From the NCBI RefSeq assembly GCF_032918005.1, contig NZ_CP136628.1:7301501-7365500 (forward strand): 64,000 nucleotides of DNA, written 5' to 3'. A program made the translations under genes and the position numbers. The DNA is from Bradyrhizobium sp. NDS-1. GTDB lineage: Bacteria > Pseudomonadota > Alphaproteobacteria > Rhizobiales > Xanthobacteraceae. Numbering within the stretch: position 1 is the first letter of the stretch; every line of letters begins with the position of its first letter. Positions 1-8,738 of this stretch are shown piece after piece. Below the pieces are notes generated by a model. That model had not been told where the DNA came from. It ran no database searches and was given only the letters and a program-made list of their open reading frames with translations.

Positions 1-300
1 CACGTAGGTCAGATCGGCGTGGCCGTCGCCGCGGCGCGAGGGCGTGCCGACCGCGATGAAGACGGCATCGGCATCCGCAACCGGCTTGGACAAGTCGGTG
101 GTGAAGTCGAGTCGCTTGGCCTTGACGTTGGTCGCAACAAGCGCGTCGAGCCCGGGCTCGTAGATCGGGATCTCGCCGCGATGAAGACTGGCGATCTTCT
201 TCTCGTCCTTGTCGACGCAGGTGACGTCGTGACCGAAATCCGCAAAGCAGGCCCCGGACACCAATCCCACATAGCCCGTGCCGATCATCGCGATGCGCAT
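1..300 (-). CDS. UDP-glucose 6-dehydrogenase, N-terminal 100 residues (gene runs off the window)
   Basis: This is the 5' end of a gene on the minus strand; the rest lies beyond base 1. The protein starts [20 protein letters not shown], the N-terminal Rossmann fold of the UDP-glucose/GDP-mannose dehydrogenase family with GxGYVG, followed by a CVDKDEKKI acidic strand end, [10 protein letters not shown] and [15 protein letters not shown]. The family makes UDP-glucuronate from UDP-glucose with two NAD+, for exopolysaccharide or lipid synthesis. ATG at 298-300 is the natural start. GDP-mannose dehydrogenases share this fold, but the [16 protein letters not shown] wording favours the UDP-glucose enzyme. 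It is divergent from the acyltransferase at 495. Confidence 0.9.
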   Translation of the reverse strand, partial: MRIAMIGTGYVGLVSGACFADFGHDVTCVDKDEKKIASLHRGEIPIYEPGLDALVATNVKAKRLDFTTDLSKPVADADAVFIAVGTPSRRGDGHADLTYV

Positions 301-494
301 GAAGATCCCTGTTTCAGATTGGTTAACGAAATCCCGACGCGGGGCGGTTTAGCATTTTCCCGAGGGGAGGGAACAGTCCGCAGACAAAAAAGCGGCATAG
401 GAATTGAACCGGTAAAGAAGTCGGAAACCCCTGGGGCCCCACACTGCCCCACACCCGAACAGGACAGGCGAAAGGCGCCTCGAAAAAGGACACC

Positions 495-1562
495 ATGGCA
501 CCATCAGGCACAATCGCGGGGAGCGGAAGCGCCAGAGCCGCTTCTGCCGCGCGTGTCGACTGGGTCGACTACGCCAAGGGCATTTGCATCATCATGGTCG
601 TGATGATGCATTCGGTGCTGGGGGTCGAGCTCGCCGCAGGGCAGACCGGCTTCATGCATGTCGCCGTCGCCTTCGCAAAGCCGTTCCGGATGCCGGATTT
701 CTTCCTGATCTCGGGCCTGTTCCTGGCACTGGTGATCGACCGGGACTGGCGAACCTATCTCGATCGCAAGGTGGTACATTTCGCCTATTTTTATGTCGTC
801 TGGGTGACAATCCAGTTCGGCTTCAAGGCGCCGGCGTTCGCGGCGCAGACGGGTTGGCGTGACGTCGGCCTCTTGTATCTGGAATCCTTCATCGAGCCGT
901 TCGGCACGCTGTGGTTCATCTATCTGCTGCCGATCTTCTTCGTCGTCACAAAACTGACACGCAAGATCCCGCCGCTGGCGATCTGGCTCGTCGCCGCCGC
1001 GCTGGAGACGGCACGCATCACGACAGGGTGGACCGTCATCGACGAGTTCTGCTCGCGCTTCGTCTATTTCTATTCGGGCTATCTGTTCGCGCCGTGGGTG
1101 TTCGCACTGTCGGACCGCGCGCGGAAGCATCCCGCGTTTGCGCTCGCAGCGCTCGCGATCTGGGCGCTGGTCAATGCCGGCCTCGTCGTGCTCGGGGCCA
1201 GCGAATGGAAGATCGTCTCGCTCGTGCTCGGCTTTGCCGGCGCCTGCGCGATCATCACGATGGGCACGCTGCTCGCGCGCGCCCGATGGATGAATTTCCT
1301 GCGCTTCTGCGGCGAACATTCGATCGTGATCTATCTCGCCTTCTTCCTGCCGATGGCGGCGACACGGACGCTGCTGCTGCGCACCGGCATTATTCCCGAC
1401 ATCGGCACGGTTTCGCTGATCGTCACCGTCGCCGGCGTGATCGGTGCGATTGCGATCTGGCGGGCCGCCTTGCAGTTCAATGCCCGCTTCCTGTTCGAGC
1501 GGCCTGACGCGCTCTGGATCGCGCCGAAGAAGACGGGGCCGGCGTTGCAGGCGGCGGAGTAG
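495..1562 (+). CDS. Acyltransferase 3 family integral membrane protein
   Basis: A 355-residue polytopic protein with about ten hydrophobic segments. The acyltransferase 3 signature is near the N terminus: VDYAKGICIIMVVMMHSV (residues about 24-41), whose histidine aligns with the conserved His of the family, followed by RMPDFFLISGLFLAL. It probably transfers an acetyl or other acyl group to a surface or periplasmic sugar. Its closest type is the YcfT/fucose-4-O-acetylase-like group. It is divergent from a UDP-glucose dehydrogenase gene, which fits a polysaccharide-modifying role, but the substrate cannot be read from sequence. ATG at 495 is used; the preceding 194 bases contain no gene. Confidence 0.8.
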   Translation: MAPSGTIAGSGSARAASAARVDWVDYAKGICIIMVVMMHSVLGVELAAGQTGFMHVAVAFAKPFRMPDFFLISGLFLALVIDRDWRTYLDRKVVHFAYFYVVWVTIQFGFKAPAFAAQTGWRDVGLLYLESFIEPFGTLWFIYLLPIFFVVTKLTRKIPPLAIWLVAAALETARITTGWTVIDEFCSRFVYFYSGYLFAPWVFALSDRARKHPAFALAALAIWALVNAGLVVLGASEWKIVSLVLGFAGACAIITMGTLLARARWMNFLRFCGEHSIVIYLAFFLPMAATRTLLLRTGIIPDIGTVSLIVTVAGVIGAIAIWRAALQFNARFLFERPDALWIAPKKTGPALQAAE

Positions 1563-1581
1563 CCGCACCCTCGGTGGCGTC

Positions 1582-1678
1582 GCCCGGCTTGCGGGGGACC
1601 CAGTATCCCAGAGACAGTCGTCGTCGACCGATAGGCCGCGGCATACTGGATTCCCCGGTCAAGCCGGGGAATGACAGT
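1582..1678. repeat. Palindromic intergenic repeat, family A copy 1 (CGG-TCAAG-CCG core)
   Basis: Imperfect outer arms (GGGGGACCCAGTATCCC about 1591-1607 against CATACTGGATTCCCCG 1642-1657) and a perfect 8-bp hairpin TTCCCCGG-TCAAG-CCGGGGAA at 1651-1671, followed by TGACAG. The same layout and TCAAG/CTTGA-type loop recur at 12161-12245 and 31492-31573, always intergenic. It resembles the RIME/REP-like elements of Bradyrhizobium and relatives (recollection, not searched). Confidence 0.75.
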
Positions 1679-1755
1679 GGGGATAGCGGCGGCAACGTCG
1701 TAAAAACTCGCGGCCTGAGGCTGTCAAAGCCCGCAAAAATTCATACATTGCGGCC

Positions 1756-4700
1756 ATGCCCAAGACCTCCCCGAAGACCTCCGCCAAAGCTGCTGCGCCC
1801 AAGCCTGCCACTGAAAGCAAGGCCGCCGCCGAGAGCAAGCCCGCCGCGACAGCTGCCGCCAAACCTGTTGCGGCCAAGGCCGCCGGCAAGGGCGACCACG
1901 TGTTCCTGGTGGACGGTTCCTCCTATATCTTCCGCGCCTACCACGCGCTGCCGCCGTTGAACCGCAAGTCCGACGGGCTGCAGGTCAATGCGGTGCTCGG
2001 CTTCTGCAACATGCTGTGGAAGCTGCTGCGCGACATGCCGGAGGACAACCGGCCGACGCACCTCGCCATCGTGTTCGACAAGTCGGAGGTCACCTTCCGC
2101 AACGCGATCTACCCCGAATACAAGGCGCACCGGCCGCCGGCACCTGACGACCTGATCCCGCAATTCGCGCTGATCCGCGAGGCGGTGCGCGCCTTCGACC
2201 TGCCCTGCCTGGAACAAGGCGGCTTCGAGGCTGACGACCTCATCGCGACCTATGTGCGCGAGGCCTGCGAGCGCGGCGCGAGCGCGACGATCGTATCCTC
2301 CGACAAGGATCTGATGCAGCTCGTGACCGATTGCGTCACCATGTACGACACCATGAAGGACCGCCGCATCGGCATCCCCGAGGTGATCGAGAAATTCGGC
2401 GTGCCGCCGAACAAGGTCGTAGAAGTGCAGGCGCTGGCCGGCGATTCCACCGACAACGTGCCCGGCGTGCCCGGCATCGGCATCAAGACCGCGGCGCAGC
2501 TGATCACCGAATATGGTGACCTCGACCAATTGTTGTTCCGTGCCGGGGAGATCAAGCAGCCCAAGCGGCGCGAGGCGCTGCTCGAGAACGCGGAGAAGGC
2601 GCGGATCTCGCGAAAACTCGTGCTGCTCGACGACAAGGTCAAGCTGGACGTGCCGCTCGACGACCTCGCCGTCCACGAGCCCGACGCGCGCAAGCTGATC
2701 TCCTTCCTGAAGGCGATGGAATTCACCACCTTGACGCGCCGCGTCGCCGACTATTCGCAGATCGATCCCGCCAATGTCGACGCCGATGCCAGCAACAGCA
2801 GCGCCGCCAGATCCGGCGAGGGCGCATCGAAAGCAAGAACGTCCGAGGCGTCCGGCGATCTCTTCGCCGCCCCCGCAGCTGGCCCGACGGGCGGCGACAA
2901 GGGCGACAAGGGCGCCAGCCTGAAGGGCGCGCCGATCTCGCTGGCTGCCGCGCGCGAAGACGCCATGCGCAAGCTCCCCGTCGATCGGGGCAAGTATCAG
3001 ACGATCAAGACGCTCAAGGAGCTCAACGCATTCGTCGCGCGCATTCATGACGCCGGCCATGTCGCGATCGAGATCAAGGCAAACTCCATCGATCCGATGC
3101 AGGCCGATCTCTGCGGCATAGCGCTGGCGCTGGCGCCGAACGATGCCTGCTACGTGCCGCTGGCGCACAAGCAGTCCGGCGGCGGTGCCGGCCTGTTCGA
3201 CGCCGGCCTTGCGCCCGACCAGGTCAAGCATGAAGAGGCGATTCAAGCGCTGCGGCCGGTGCTGGAATCATCAGGCGTCCTCAAGATCGGCTTCGACGTC
3301 AAGTTCACCGCCGTGATGCTGGCGCAGCACGGCATCATTTTGCGCAATATCGACGATGCGCTCCTGATCTCCTACGTGCTCGATGCCGGCCGCGGCTCGC
3401 ATGCGCTGGACTCGCTGTCGGAGCGCTGGTTCGGTCATGCCATGCTGAAGGAAAATGAGCTGCTCGGCAGCGGCAAGGGCAAGATCACCTTCGACCAGGT
3501 GCCGATCGACAAGGCCGCGGCGCTGTCGGCCGAGGGCGCCGACGTCGCCTTGCGCGTCTGGCACGTGCTGAAGCCGCGCCTCGTCGCAGAGCACATGACC
3601 GCGGCTTACGAGACGCTGGAGCGGCCGCTGGTTGCGGTGCTTGCGCGCATGGAGCGGCGCGGTATCTCGATCGATCGTCAGGTGCTGTCGCGTCTTTCCG
3701 GCGACTTTGCCCAGACGGCGGCGCGCGTCGAGGCCGAGATCCAGGAGATCGCGGGCGAGCCGGTCAATGTCGGCAGCCCCAAGCAGATCGGCGACATCCT
3801 GTTCGGCAAGATGGGATTGTCAGGCGGCACCAAGACGAAAACCGGCGCATGGTCGACCACCGCCCAGGTGCTGGACGAGCTTGCCGAACAGGGCCACGAC
3901 TTCCCGAGAAAGATCCTGGAGTGGCGCCAGGTCTCGAAGCTGAAATCGACCTACACGGACGCCCTGCCGACCTATGTCAATCCGCAGACCCATCGCGTGC
4001 ACACCACCTACGCGCTGGCCGCGACCACGACGGGCCGACTGTCGTCGAACGAGCCGAACCTGCAGAACATCCCTGTTCGTACCGAGGATGGCCGCAAGAT
4101 TCGCCGCGCCTTCATTGCCACGCCCGGGCACAAGCTCGTCTCCGCCGACTATTCGCAGATCGAGCTGCGGCTGCTTGCCGAGATCGCCGACATTCCCGTG
4201 CTGAAGCAGGCGTTCCGCGACGGGCTCGACATTCACGCCATGACGGCGTCGGAAATGTTCGGCGTGCCGATCAAGGGCATGCCCAGCGAAATCCGCCGCC
4301 GCGCCAAGGCGATCAATTTCGGCATCATCTACGGCATCTCGGCGTTCGGCCTCGCCAACCAGCTCGGCATCGCCCGCGAGGAAGCCTCGGCCTACATCAA
4401 GAAATATTTCGAGCGCTTCCCCGGCATCCGCGCCTATATGGACGAGACGCGCGATTTCTGCCGCAGCCACGGCTACGTCACCACGCTGTTCGGCCGGAAG
4501 ATGCACTATCCCGACATCAAGGCGTCCAACGCCTCGGTGCGCGCCTTCAACGAGCGCGCCGCGATCAACGCCCGGCTCCAGGGCACCGCGGCCGACATCA
4601 TCCGCCGCGCCATGACGCGCGTGGAGGACGCGCTCGCCGAGAAGAAGCTGTCGGCGCAGATGCTGCTCCAGGTGCACGATGAGCTGATCTTCGAGGTGCC

Positions 4701-4833
4701 CGACGCCGAGGTCGAGGCGACGCTCCCCGTCGTGCAGCACGTGATGCAGGACGCGCCGTTCCCCGCCGTGCTGCTCTCGGTGCCGCTGCACGTCGACGCA
4801 CGAGCGGCCAATAATTGGGACGAGGCGCACTAG
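1756..4833 (+). CDS. polA: DNA polymerase I with a degenerate 3'-5' exonuclease domain
   Basis: 1025 residues. An Ala/Lys-rich leader of about 48 residues precedes the 5'-3' exonuclease domain, which begins HVFLVDGSSYIFRAYHALPP and includes FEADDLIATY and GIGIKTAAQLI. The central domain (about 410-610) has the shape of a proofreading exonuclease but lost its metal ligands: Exo I reads AIEIKANSIDPM where DTET is expected, Exo II reads KIGFDVKF instead of N...D, and Exo III reads LSAEGAD instead of YAAED. The polymerase domain is intact: motif A DYSQIELRL (about 797), motif B RRRAKAINFGIIYG, motif C QVHDELIFE (about 972). It should therefore do gap filling and Okazaki processing without proofreading. 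The leader is longer than usual, but no later Met precedes the fold. Confidence 0.97.
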   Translation: MPKTSPKTSAKAAAPKPATESKAAAESKPAATAAAKPVAAKAAGKGDHVFLVDGSSYIFRAYHALPPLNRKSDGLQVNAVLGFCNMLWKLLRDMPEDNRPTHLAIVFDKSEVTFRNAIYPEYKAHRPPAPDDLIPQFALIREAVRAFDLPCLEQGGFEADDLIATYVREACERGASATIVSSDKDLMQLVTDCVTMYDTMKDRRIGIPEVIEKFGVPPNKVVEVQALAGDSTDNVPGVPGIGIKTAAQLITEYGDLDQLLFRAGEIKQPKRREALLENAEKARISRKLVLLDDKVKLDVPLDDLAVHEPDARKLISFLKAMEFTTLTRRVADYSQIDPANVDADASNSSAARSGEGASKARTSEASGDLFAAPAAGPTGGDKGDKGASLKGAPISLAAAREDAMRKLPVDRGKYQTIKTLKELNAFVARIHDAGHVAIEIKANSIDPMQADLCGIALALAPNDACYVPLAHKQSGGGAGLFDAGLAPDQVKHEEAIQALRPVLESSGVLKIGFDVKFTAVMLAQHGIILRNIDDALLISYVLDAGRGSHALDSLSERWFGHAMLKENELLGSGKGKITFDQVPIDKAAALSAEGADVALRVWHVLKPRLVAEHMTAAYETLERPLVAVLARMERRGISIDRQVLSRLSGDFAQTAARVEAEIQEIAGEPVNVGSPKQIGDILFGKMGLSGGTKTKTGAWSTTAQVLDELAEQGHDFPRKILEWRQVSKLKSTYTDALPTYVNPQTHRVHTTYALAATTTGRLSSNEPNLQNIPVRTEDGRKIRRAFIATPGHKLVSADYSQIELRLLAEIADIPVLKQAFRDGLDIHAMTASEMFGVPIKGMPSEIRRRAKAINFGIIYGISAFGLANQLGIAREEASAYIKKYFERFPGIRAYMDETRDFCRSHGYVTTLFGRKMHYPDIKASNASVRAFNERAAINARLQGTAADIIRRAMTRVEDALAEKKLSAQMLLQVHDELIFEVPDAEVEATLPVVQHVMQDAPFPAVLLSVPLHVDARAANNWDEAH

Positions 4834-4850
4834 CGCCACTCACAGTGTCC

Positions 4851-4936
4851 TCCCGGCATCATGCGCAATTGCGCATGGGCCGGGACCACCATGGGGCATG
4901 ATTCTGACCGGCCCTCAATTGCTCTCCGAGCAATTG
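4851..4936. other. Two strong hairpins after polA, possible termination or 5'-leader structure
   Basis: First hairpin 4851-4885: TCCCGGC and GGCCGGGA flank the perfect palindrome ATGCGCAATTGCGCAT (4861-4876). Second hairpin: CAATTGCT 4916-4923 and AGCAATTG 4929-4936 with a 5-base loop. Neither is followed by a T run, so intrinsic termination is not certain. They lie between polA and the lysE-type gene on the same strand and may mark the end of the polA transcript. Confidence 0.5.
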
Positions 4937-4996
4937 CGCGGTGGTCGTGCGATCCCCCGCATATTAGAACCGAACCATCCTCGCACCGGTTCGCCC

Positions 4997-5632
4997 ATGC
5001 CCCATACCCCCGCCCTGCTCGGCTTCGCCCTCGTCTGCCTCGGTCTCGTGCTCACGCCCGGACCGAACATGATCTACCTGATCTCACGCTCGATCACGCA
5101 GGGCCCCGCGGCCGGCATCGTCTCGCTCGGCGGCGTGGCGCTCGGCTTCGTGTTCTACATGCTGTGCGCGGCGTTCGGCATCACGGCGCTGCTGCTTGCG
5201 ATTCCCTTTGCCTATGACGCGCTGCGCCTTGCGGGTGCCGGTTATCTGCTCTGGCTGGCCTGGCAGGCGGTGAAGCCGGGCGGCCGCTCGCCGTTCCAGG
5301 TCCGGAAGCTCGCCATCGACAGCCCGCGCAAATTGTTCGCGATGGGCTTCGTCACCAACCTGCTCAACCCGAAGATCGCGATGCTCTATCTGGCGCTGCT
5401 GCCGCAATTCATCGATCCCGCCGCCGGCAGCGTGCTGACCCAGTCGGTGGTGCTGGGCGCGATCCAGATCGCGATCAGCGTCAGTGTCAACGCGATGATC
5501 GCGCTGGCCGCCGGATCGATCGCGTTGTTCCTGGCAAACCGGCCGAGCTGGATGCTGGTGCAGCGCTGGTTGATGGGCACCGTGCTGGCCGGGCTCGCGG
5601 TGCGGATGGCGGTGGAAGCGAAGAAGGTGTGA
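4997..5632 (+). CDS. LysE/RhtB family amino acid exporter
   Basis: A 211-residue inner-membrane protein with about six hydrophobic segments. The family hallmark LTPGPNMIYLISRSITQGP is at residues about 17-35, and TNLLNPKIAMLYLALLPQFI about 120-139 is the second conserved LysE/RhtB block. Members export lysine, homoserine/threonine or other amino acids; the substrate is not readable here. The start MPHTPALLGF is preferred to an upstream ATG at 4898, because the extra 33 residues are hydrophilic and come from the hairpin-rich leader. Length fits the family (about 205-215). Confidence 0.88.
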   Translation: MPHTPALLGFALVCLGLVLTPGPNMIYLISRSITQGPAAGIVSLGGVALGFVFYMLCAAFGITALLLAIPFAYDALRLAGAGYLLWLAWQAVKPGGRSPFQVRKLAIDSPRKLFAMGFVTNLLNPKIAMLYLALLPQFIDPAAGSVLTQSVVLGAIQIAISVSVNAMIALAAGSIALFLANRPSWMLVQRWLMGTVLAGLAVRMAVEAKKV

Positions 5633-5638
5633 GAGTTT

Positions 5639-5801
5639 CTCTTACCCTCTCCTGAAGGGGGAGGGTCGATACGCATGCAGCGAAGCGGAATGCGTAGCGG
5701 GGTGGGGTGACGGCCCCTCCCCGTCCAACAGTATTGGTGTGGAGAGATCACCCCACCCCGGCGCTACGCGCCGACCCTCCCCCTCCAGGGGAGGGTAAGA
5801 G
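5639..5801. repeat. 163-bp inverted-repeat element, family B
   Basis: Outer 30-bp arms 5639-5668 and 5772-5801 pair with two mismatches (CTCTTACCCTCTCC... against ...GGGGAGGGTAAGAG). Inner arms around GCGTAGCGGGGTGGGGTGA (5691-5709) and TCACCCCACCCC (5748-5759) also pair. It fills the gap between the LysE gene and the convergent GST gene. A transcript would fold into one long rod, which could terminate both genes. Confidence 0.75.
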
Positions 5802-5807
5802 CGCCCC

Positions 5808-6434
5808 TCAATCCAACTTCGCATCCATGCCCCGTTTCACCGCTGGACGGGCCATCAGGGCCTCATACCAACGCTTGACGTTGGGGAAGTCCGCCAGCTC
5901 GACCTTGTGGCGCGGGTGGCGCCAGGCCCAGCCCAGGATGGCAAAATCGGCAATCGACAGGTCGCCGGCAACGAAGTCGCGCCCCTCCAGGCGGCGGTCG
6001 AGCACGCCGTAGAGCCGGCGCGTCTCGGCCATGTAGCGCTTCAAGCCGTAGGCGCGGTCCTCCTCGTTCTCGAGTGCGATGAAATGGTGCACTTGGCCCG
6101 GCATCGGACCGAAGCCGCCCATCTGCCACATCAGCCATTCGTAGACCGGAATCCGTGCGCCAAGTGATTTCGGCAGGAATTTGCCGGTCTTTTCACCGAG
6201 ATAGAGCAGGATCGCGCCTGATTCGAAGATGCTGACCGGCTTGCCGTCGGGGCCCTCGGGGTCGACGATCGCGGGGATCTTGTTGTTCGGGGACAGCTTC
6301 AGGAACTCCGGCGCCATCTGCTCGCCCTTGGTGATGTTCACCGGAACCACCTTGTAGGGCAGCCCCATCTCCTCCAGCGCGACCGAGATCTTGCGGCCGT
6401 TCGGCGTGTTCCAGGTGTGCAGCTCGATGGTCAT
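5808..6434 (-). CDS. Glutathione S-transferase family protein (YfcG/YghU-like)
   Basis: 208 residues, the normal GST length. The N-terminal thioredoxin-like domain starts MTIELHTWNTPNGRKISVALEE; TPNGRK is the active-site region of the YfcG/Nu-class bacterial GSTs, where Thr/Asn replace the usual Ser or Cys. NNKIPAIVDPEGPDG carries the cis-Pro glutathione-binding loop and FESGAILLYLGEKTG the Glu-Ser that binds the glutamyl group. The helical C-terminal domain includes AGDLSIADFAILGW. Likely a cytosolic glutathione-dependent disulfide reductase or transferase. ATG at 6434; divergent from pyrE. Confidence 0.9.
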   Translation of the reverse strand: MTIELHTWNTPNGRKISVALEEMGLPYKVVPVNITKGEQMAPEFLKLSPNNKIPAIVDPEGPDGKPVSIFESGAILLYLGEKTGKFLPKSLGARIPVYEWLMWQMGGFGPMPGQVHHFIALENEEDRAYGLKRYMAETRRLYGVLDRRLEGRDFVAGDLSIADFAILGWAWRHPRHKVELADFPNVKRWYEALMARPAVKRGMDAKLD

Positions 6435-6608
6435 GCGTTGTTTCCTTGCCCCTGACAGGTTCGGCCTCCACCTACTCCATAAGGTCGCAGCCCCACAACC
6501 GGCAGCCGGGGATGGCCGATCCCTGTTGACGAGGGACGCCCCCTCTGGAATGTCGCGGCCGTCGCGGATAAATTCCGCCTCCTCCAAAAAGCTGTTCGAG
6601 GGACCGCC

Positions 6609-7172
6609 GTGTCGAAATCTGCCTCCCGCGCCCGCCTGTTCGAAATCATCCGCCGGCGCTCCTTCGGCCGCGGCGAGGTGACGCTCGCGTCGGGCCGCAA
6701 GAGCGATTTCTACTTCAATCTCAAGCCGACCATGCTCGACCCCGAGGGAGCGACCCTCCTCGCCGAGCTGACCTATGAGGCACTGAAGGACGACAATCTC
6801 GATTTCATCGGCGGCCTCGAGATGGGCGCCGTGCCGCTCGCCGGCGCGCTGGCGCAGATCTCCTGGATCAAGGGCCATCCGATCGCTGCCTTCTTCGTGC
6901 GCAAGAAGCCGAAGGAGCACGGCGCCAAGCTCGCGATCGAAGGTCTGCCAAAAGGCGAGACGCTGGAAGGCAAGCGCGTCGTGATCGTCGAGGACGTCAC
7001 CACCACGGGCGGCTCGGCGATGAAGGCGGTGGAATCGGTGCGCGAGGCCGGCGCCAATGTGGTGCTGGTCCTGACCATGGTCGACCGCGAGGAAGGTGCC
7101 ACCGATACGTTCGGTGCGGCCGGCCTGCCGTTCCGCTCGCTGTACAAGGCGTCGGAATTCTTGAAGGCGTGA
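6609..7172 (+). CDS. pyrE: Orotate phosphoribosyltransferase
   Basis: 187 residues. It joins orotate to PRPP to give OMP in de novo pyrimidine synthesis. The PRPP-binding motif [18 protein letters not shown] is at about 126-143, and the catalytic-loop region [12 protein letters not shown] at about 97-108. The N terminus has [20 protein letters not shown], typical of the alphaproteobacterial enzyme. The start codon is GTG at 6609; no in-frame ATG precedes the conserved FEIIRRRSF helix. Another pyrimidine gene, pyrD, is 18 kb away on the same strand. Confidence 0.96.
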   Translation: MSKSASRARLFEIIRRRSFGRGEVTLASGRKSDFYFNLKPTMLDPEGATLLAELTYEALKDDNLDFIGGLEMGAVPLAGALAQISWIKGHPIAAFFVRKKPKEHGAKLAIEGLPKGETLEGKRVVIVEDVTTTGGSAMKAVESVREAGANVVLVLTMVDREEGATDTFGAAGLPFRSLYKASEFLKA

Positions 7173-7177
7173 TGCCT

Positions 7178-7210
7178 CTCGTGTCCCGGGCGCTGCGTTC
7201 GGGGCACGAG
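7178..7210. repeat. Short palindrome after pyrE
   Basis: CTCGTG (7178-7183) and CACGAG (7205-7210) close a loop that contains TCCCGGGCGC and TTCGGGG. It is a short relative of the CTCGTGCCCCGGACGC elements at 8144 and 26162. It lies directly after the pyrE stop and may act as its terminator, though without a T run. Confidence 0.5.
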
Positions 7211-7314
7211 ATCAACTCCCCCTCAACCGCTCATTTACCATCCCGCCTTATGGTGAATCATGTGCTGAGGCCCTGGGGTCTCGGCCAGTTCAGTAGCGTC
7301 GGGTGGAGTGAGCG

Positions 7315-8133
7315 TTGCGTACAGTTCTGTCCCATGCGCGCCGGCGGCGTCGCGCGATGCTTGTAGCCGCCACCCTCGCAGCACCACTGCTTGCGGCTCC
7401 CGCCCCGGTTTCGGCCGAAGGCCTGTTCGATTTCTTGTTCGGCGGCATGCAACAGCAACGGCCGCGGCGCGAGGTGCCGCAACAGGCGAACTCCTACGCC
7501 GATCCCTTCACCGGCCAGCAAGATGCCGCGACCCCGCATTATGTGCCTCCGACGCGGTCAGCCGCGGCTGGCGGCTCGGGCCCTGCCTTCTGCGTGCGCA
7601 GCTGCGACGGCAAATACTTTCCGCTGATGCGCGGCCTCGCCTCGCCGGCACAGATGTGTCAGGCGTTCTGTCCTGCCAGCGCGACCAAGGTCTATTTCGG
7701 CTCCTCAATCGACGGTGCCGCGTCGCAGACCGGCGAGCGCTACGCCGACAGCGAGAACGCGTTCGCCTACCGCAAGGCGTTACGCGCCGACTGCACCTGC
7801 AACGGTCGCGAGCCGGTCGGGCTTGCGCCGGTCGATCTGGCGCTGGACTCCTCGCTGAAGGCCGGCGATGTGATCGCCACCACTGACGGCCTCGTCGCCT
7901 ATACCGGCATCCGCGTCGGCAACGACCAGGCGGCGGACTTCACCCCGGTTGCCTCCTATCCCGGCCTCACCGCCCAGGTCCGCGCACGTCTCGGCGAGAT
8001 GAAGGTGGCGCCCGTGCGGGCGGAGACGGTGTCCGCGGATGCGCCGACCTCGCCTGAGATCGTGCGCGAGGCGCTGCCCGATGTGACGGTGCCGAAGACA
8101 CAGAAGCCGGCGAAACGCGCGGGATTGGAATAA
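7315..8133 (+). CDS. DUF2865 family exported protein
   Basis: 272 residues, function unknown. A Sec signal peptide is visible: an arginine-rich N terminus, then LVAATLAAPLLAAPAPVSA. GLFDFLFGGMQQQRPRRE follows, a common start of DUF2865 proteins. The core has four conserved cysteines in FCVRSCDGKYFPL, AQMCQAFCP and DCTCNG, with the pattern FYFG-like KVYFGSSIDGA, which suggests a disulfide-stabilised periplasmic domain. The start is TTG at 7315 with GGTGGAG upstream; the internal ATG at about residue 15 would cut the signal peptide. It stands alone between pyrE and a convergent gene. Confidence 0.75.
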   Translation: MRTVLSHARRRRRAMLVAATLAAPLLAAPAPVSAEGLFDFLFGGMQQQRPRREVPQQANSYADPFTGQQDAATPHYVPPTRSAAAGGSGPAFCVRSCDGKYFPLMRGLASPAQMCQAFCPASATKVYFGSSIDGAASQTGERYADSENAFAYRKALRADCTCNGREPVGLAPVDLALDSSLKAGDVIATTDGLVAYTGIRVGNDQAADFTPVASYPGLTAQVRARLGEMKVAPVRAETVSADAPTSPEIVREALPDVTVPKTQKPAKRAGLE

Positions 8134-8143
8134 CTCGCTCTCG

Positions 8144-8179
8144 CGTCCCGGACGCGGCGCGTTGCGCAGCGTCCGGGAC
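8144..8179. repeat. Palindrome GTCCCGGACGC / GCGTCCGGGAC
   Basis: Perfect 11-bp arms at 8144-8154 and 8169-8179 between the convergent DUF2865 gene and the unknown gene at 8189. It belongs to the same sequence family as 26162-26240. Bidirectional terminator function is possible. Confidence 0.6.
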
Positions 8180-8188
8180 ACAAGACGA

Positions 8189-8620
8189 TTATCTCCCGAT
8201 GATCACCCCGATCACATTCGGCGCCGCCAGATATTTCTCCTCGATCGCCGCGCGCGCGGCGGCCCGGTTGTCCGGCGTCAGGAGACCGCGCTTCTCAGCC
8301 AGGATCATCCAGCAGAAGCCCCACCAATCCGTCAGCATGCCAGCCTCGCCGACGAGGTCGTAGCCCTGCTCGGCTGCGAAGATGCGCGCATGCGCTTCGT
8401 CCAGCGTGTCGAGAAACAGATGATCCTCAGTCGAGAACAGATCATCGCTGACGTCGTCGATGGTGTAGCCCCAGATCGACTGGCACACCGCGTTGAACTC
8501 GCGGTCGAACTGATCGTCGTCGATCCTCTGGCGCCGCGCGGCCTGATGCAGCCGCGACAGCGAGCGCGCAAAATCGGCGATCCGGGTGAGGGCGAATTGA
8601 TCGAAGGCGATGGTGGACAT
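8189..8620 (-). CDS. Protein of unknown function, 143 residues
   Basis: I do not recognise the family. The protein is cytosolic, acidic and helical, with no signal peptide or membrane segment. It starts MSTIAFDQFALTRIADFARS and contains the aromatic-rich stretch MLTDWWGFCWMILAEKRGLL. The codon usage matches its neighbours and the ATG has a sensible position, so the gene is probably real. It is convergent with the DUF2865 gene and sits downstream of nothing co-oriented within 100 bases, so context gives no function. Confidence 0.6.
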   Translation of the reverse strand: MSTIAFDQFALTRIADFARSLSRLHQAARRQRIDDDQFDREFNAVCQSIWGYTIDDVSDDLFSTEDHLFLDTLDEAHARIFAAEQGYDLVGEAGMLTDWWGFCWMILAEKRGLLTPDNRAAARAAIEEKYLAAPNVIGVIIGR

Positions 8621-8738
8621 CTAGTCCTCGCAAAGTCTGACAGACGCTAGATATTGTGTCGGCAATGCGCCGAATCACTATGATATATCAAAGACTTGCT
8701 AAAGTGTTCTTAATTTGTTCCAGAGCAGGGCTGAAATC

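Noticed and set aside
1741..3246. A 501-codon minus-strand frame opposite polA
   Set aside because: Antisense to conserved polA motifs and starts in the middle of the gene.
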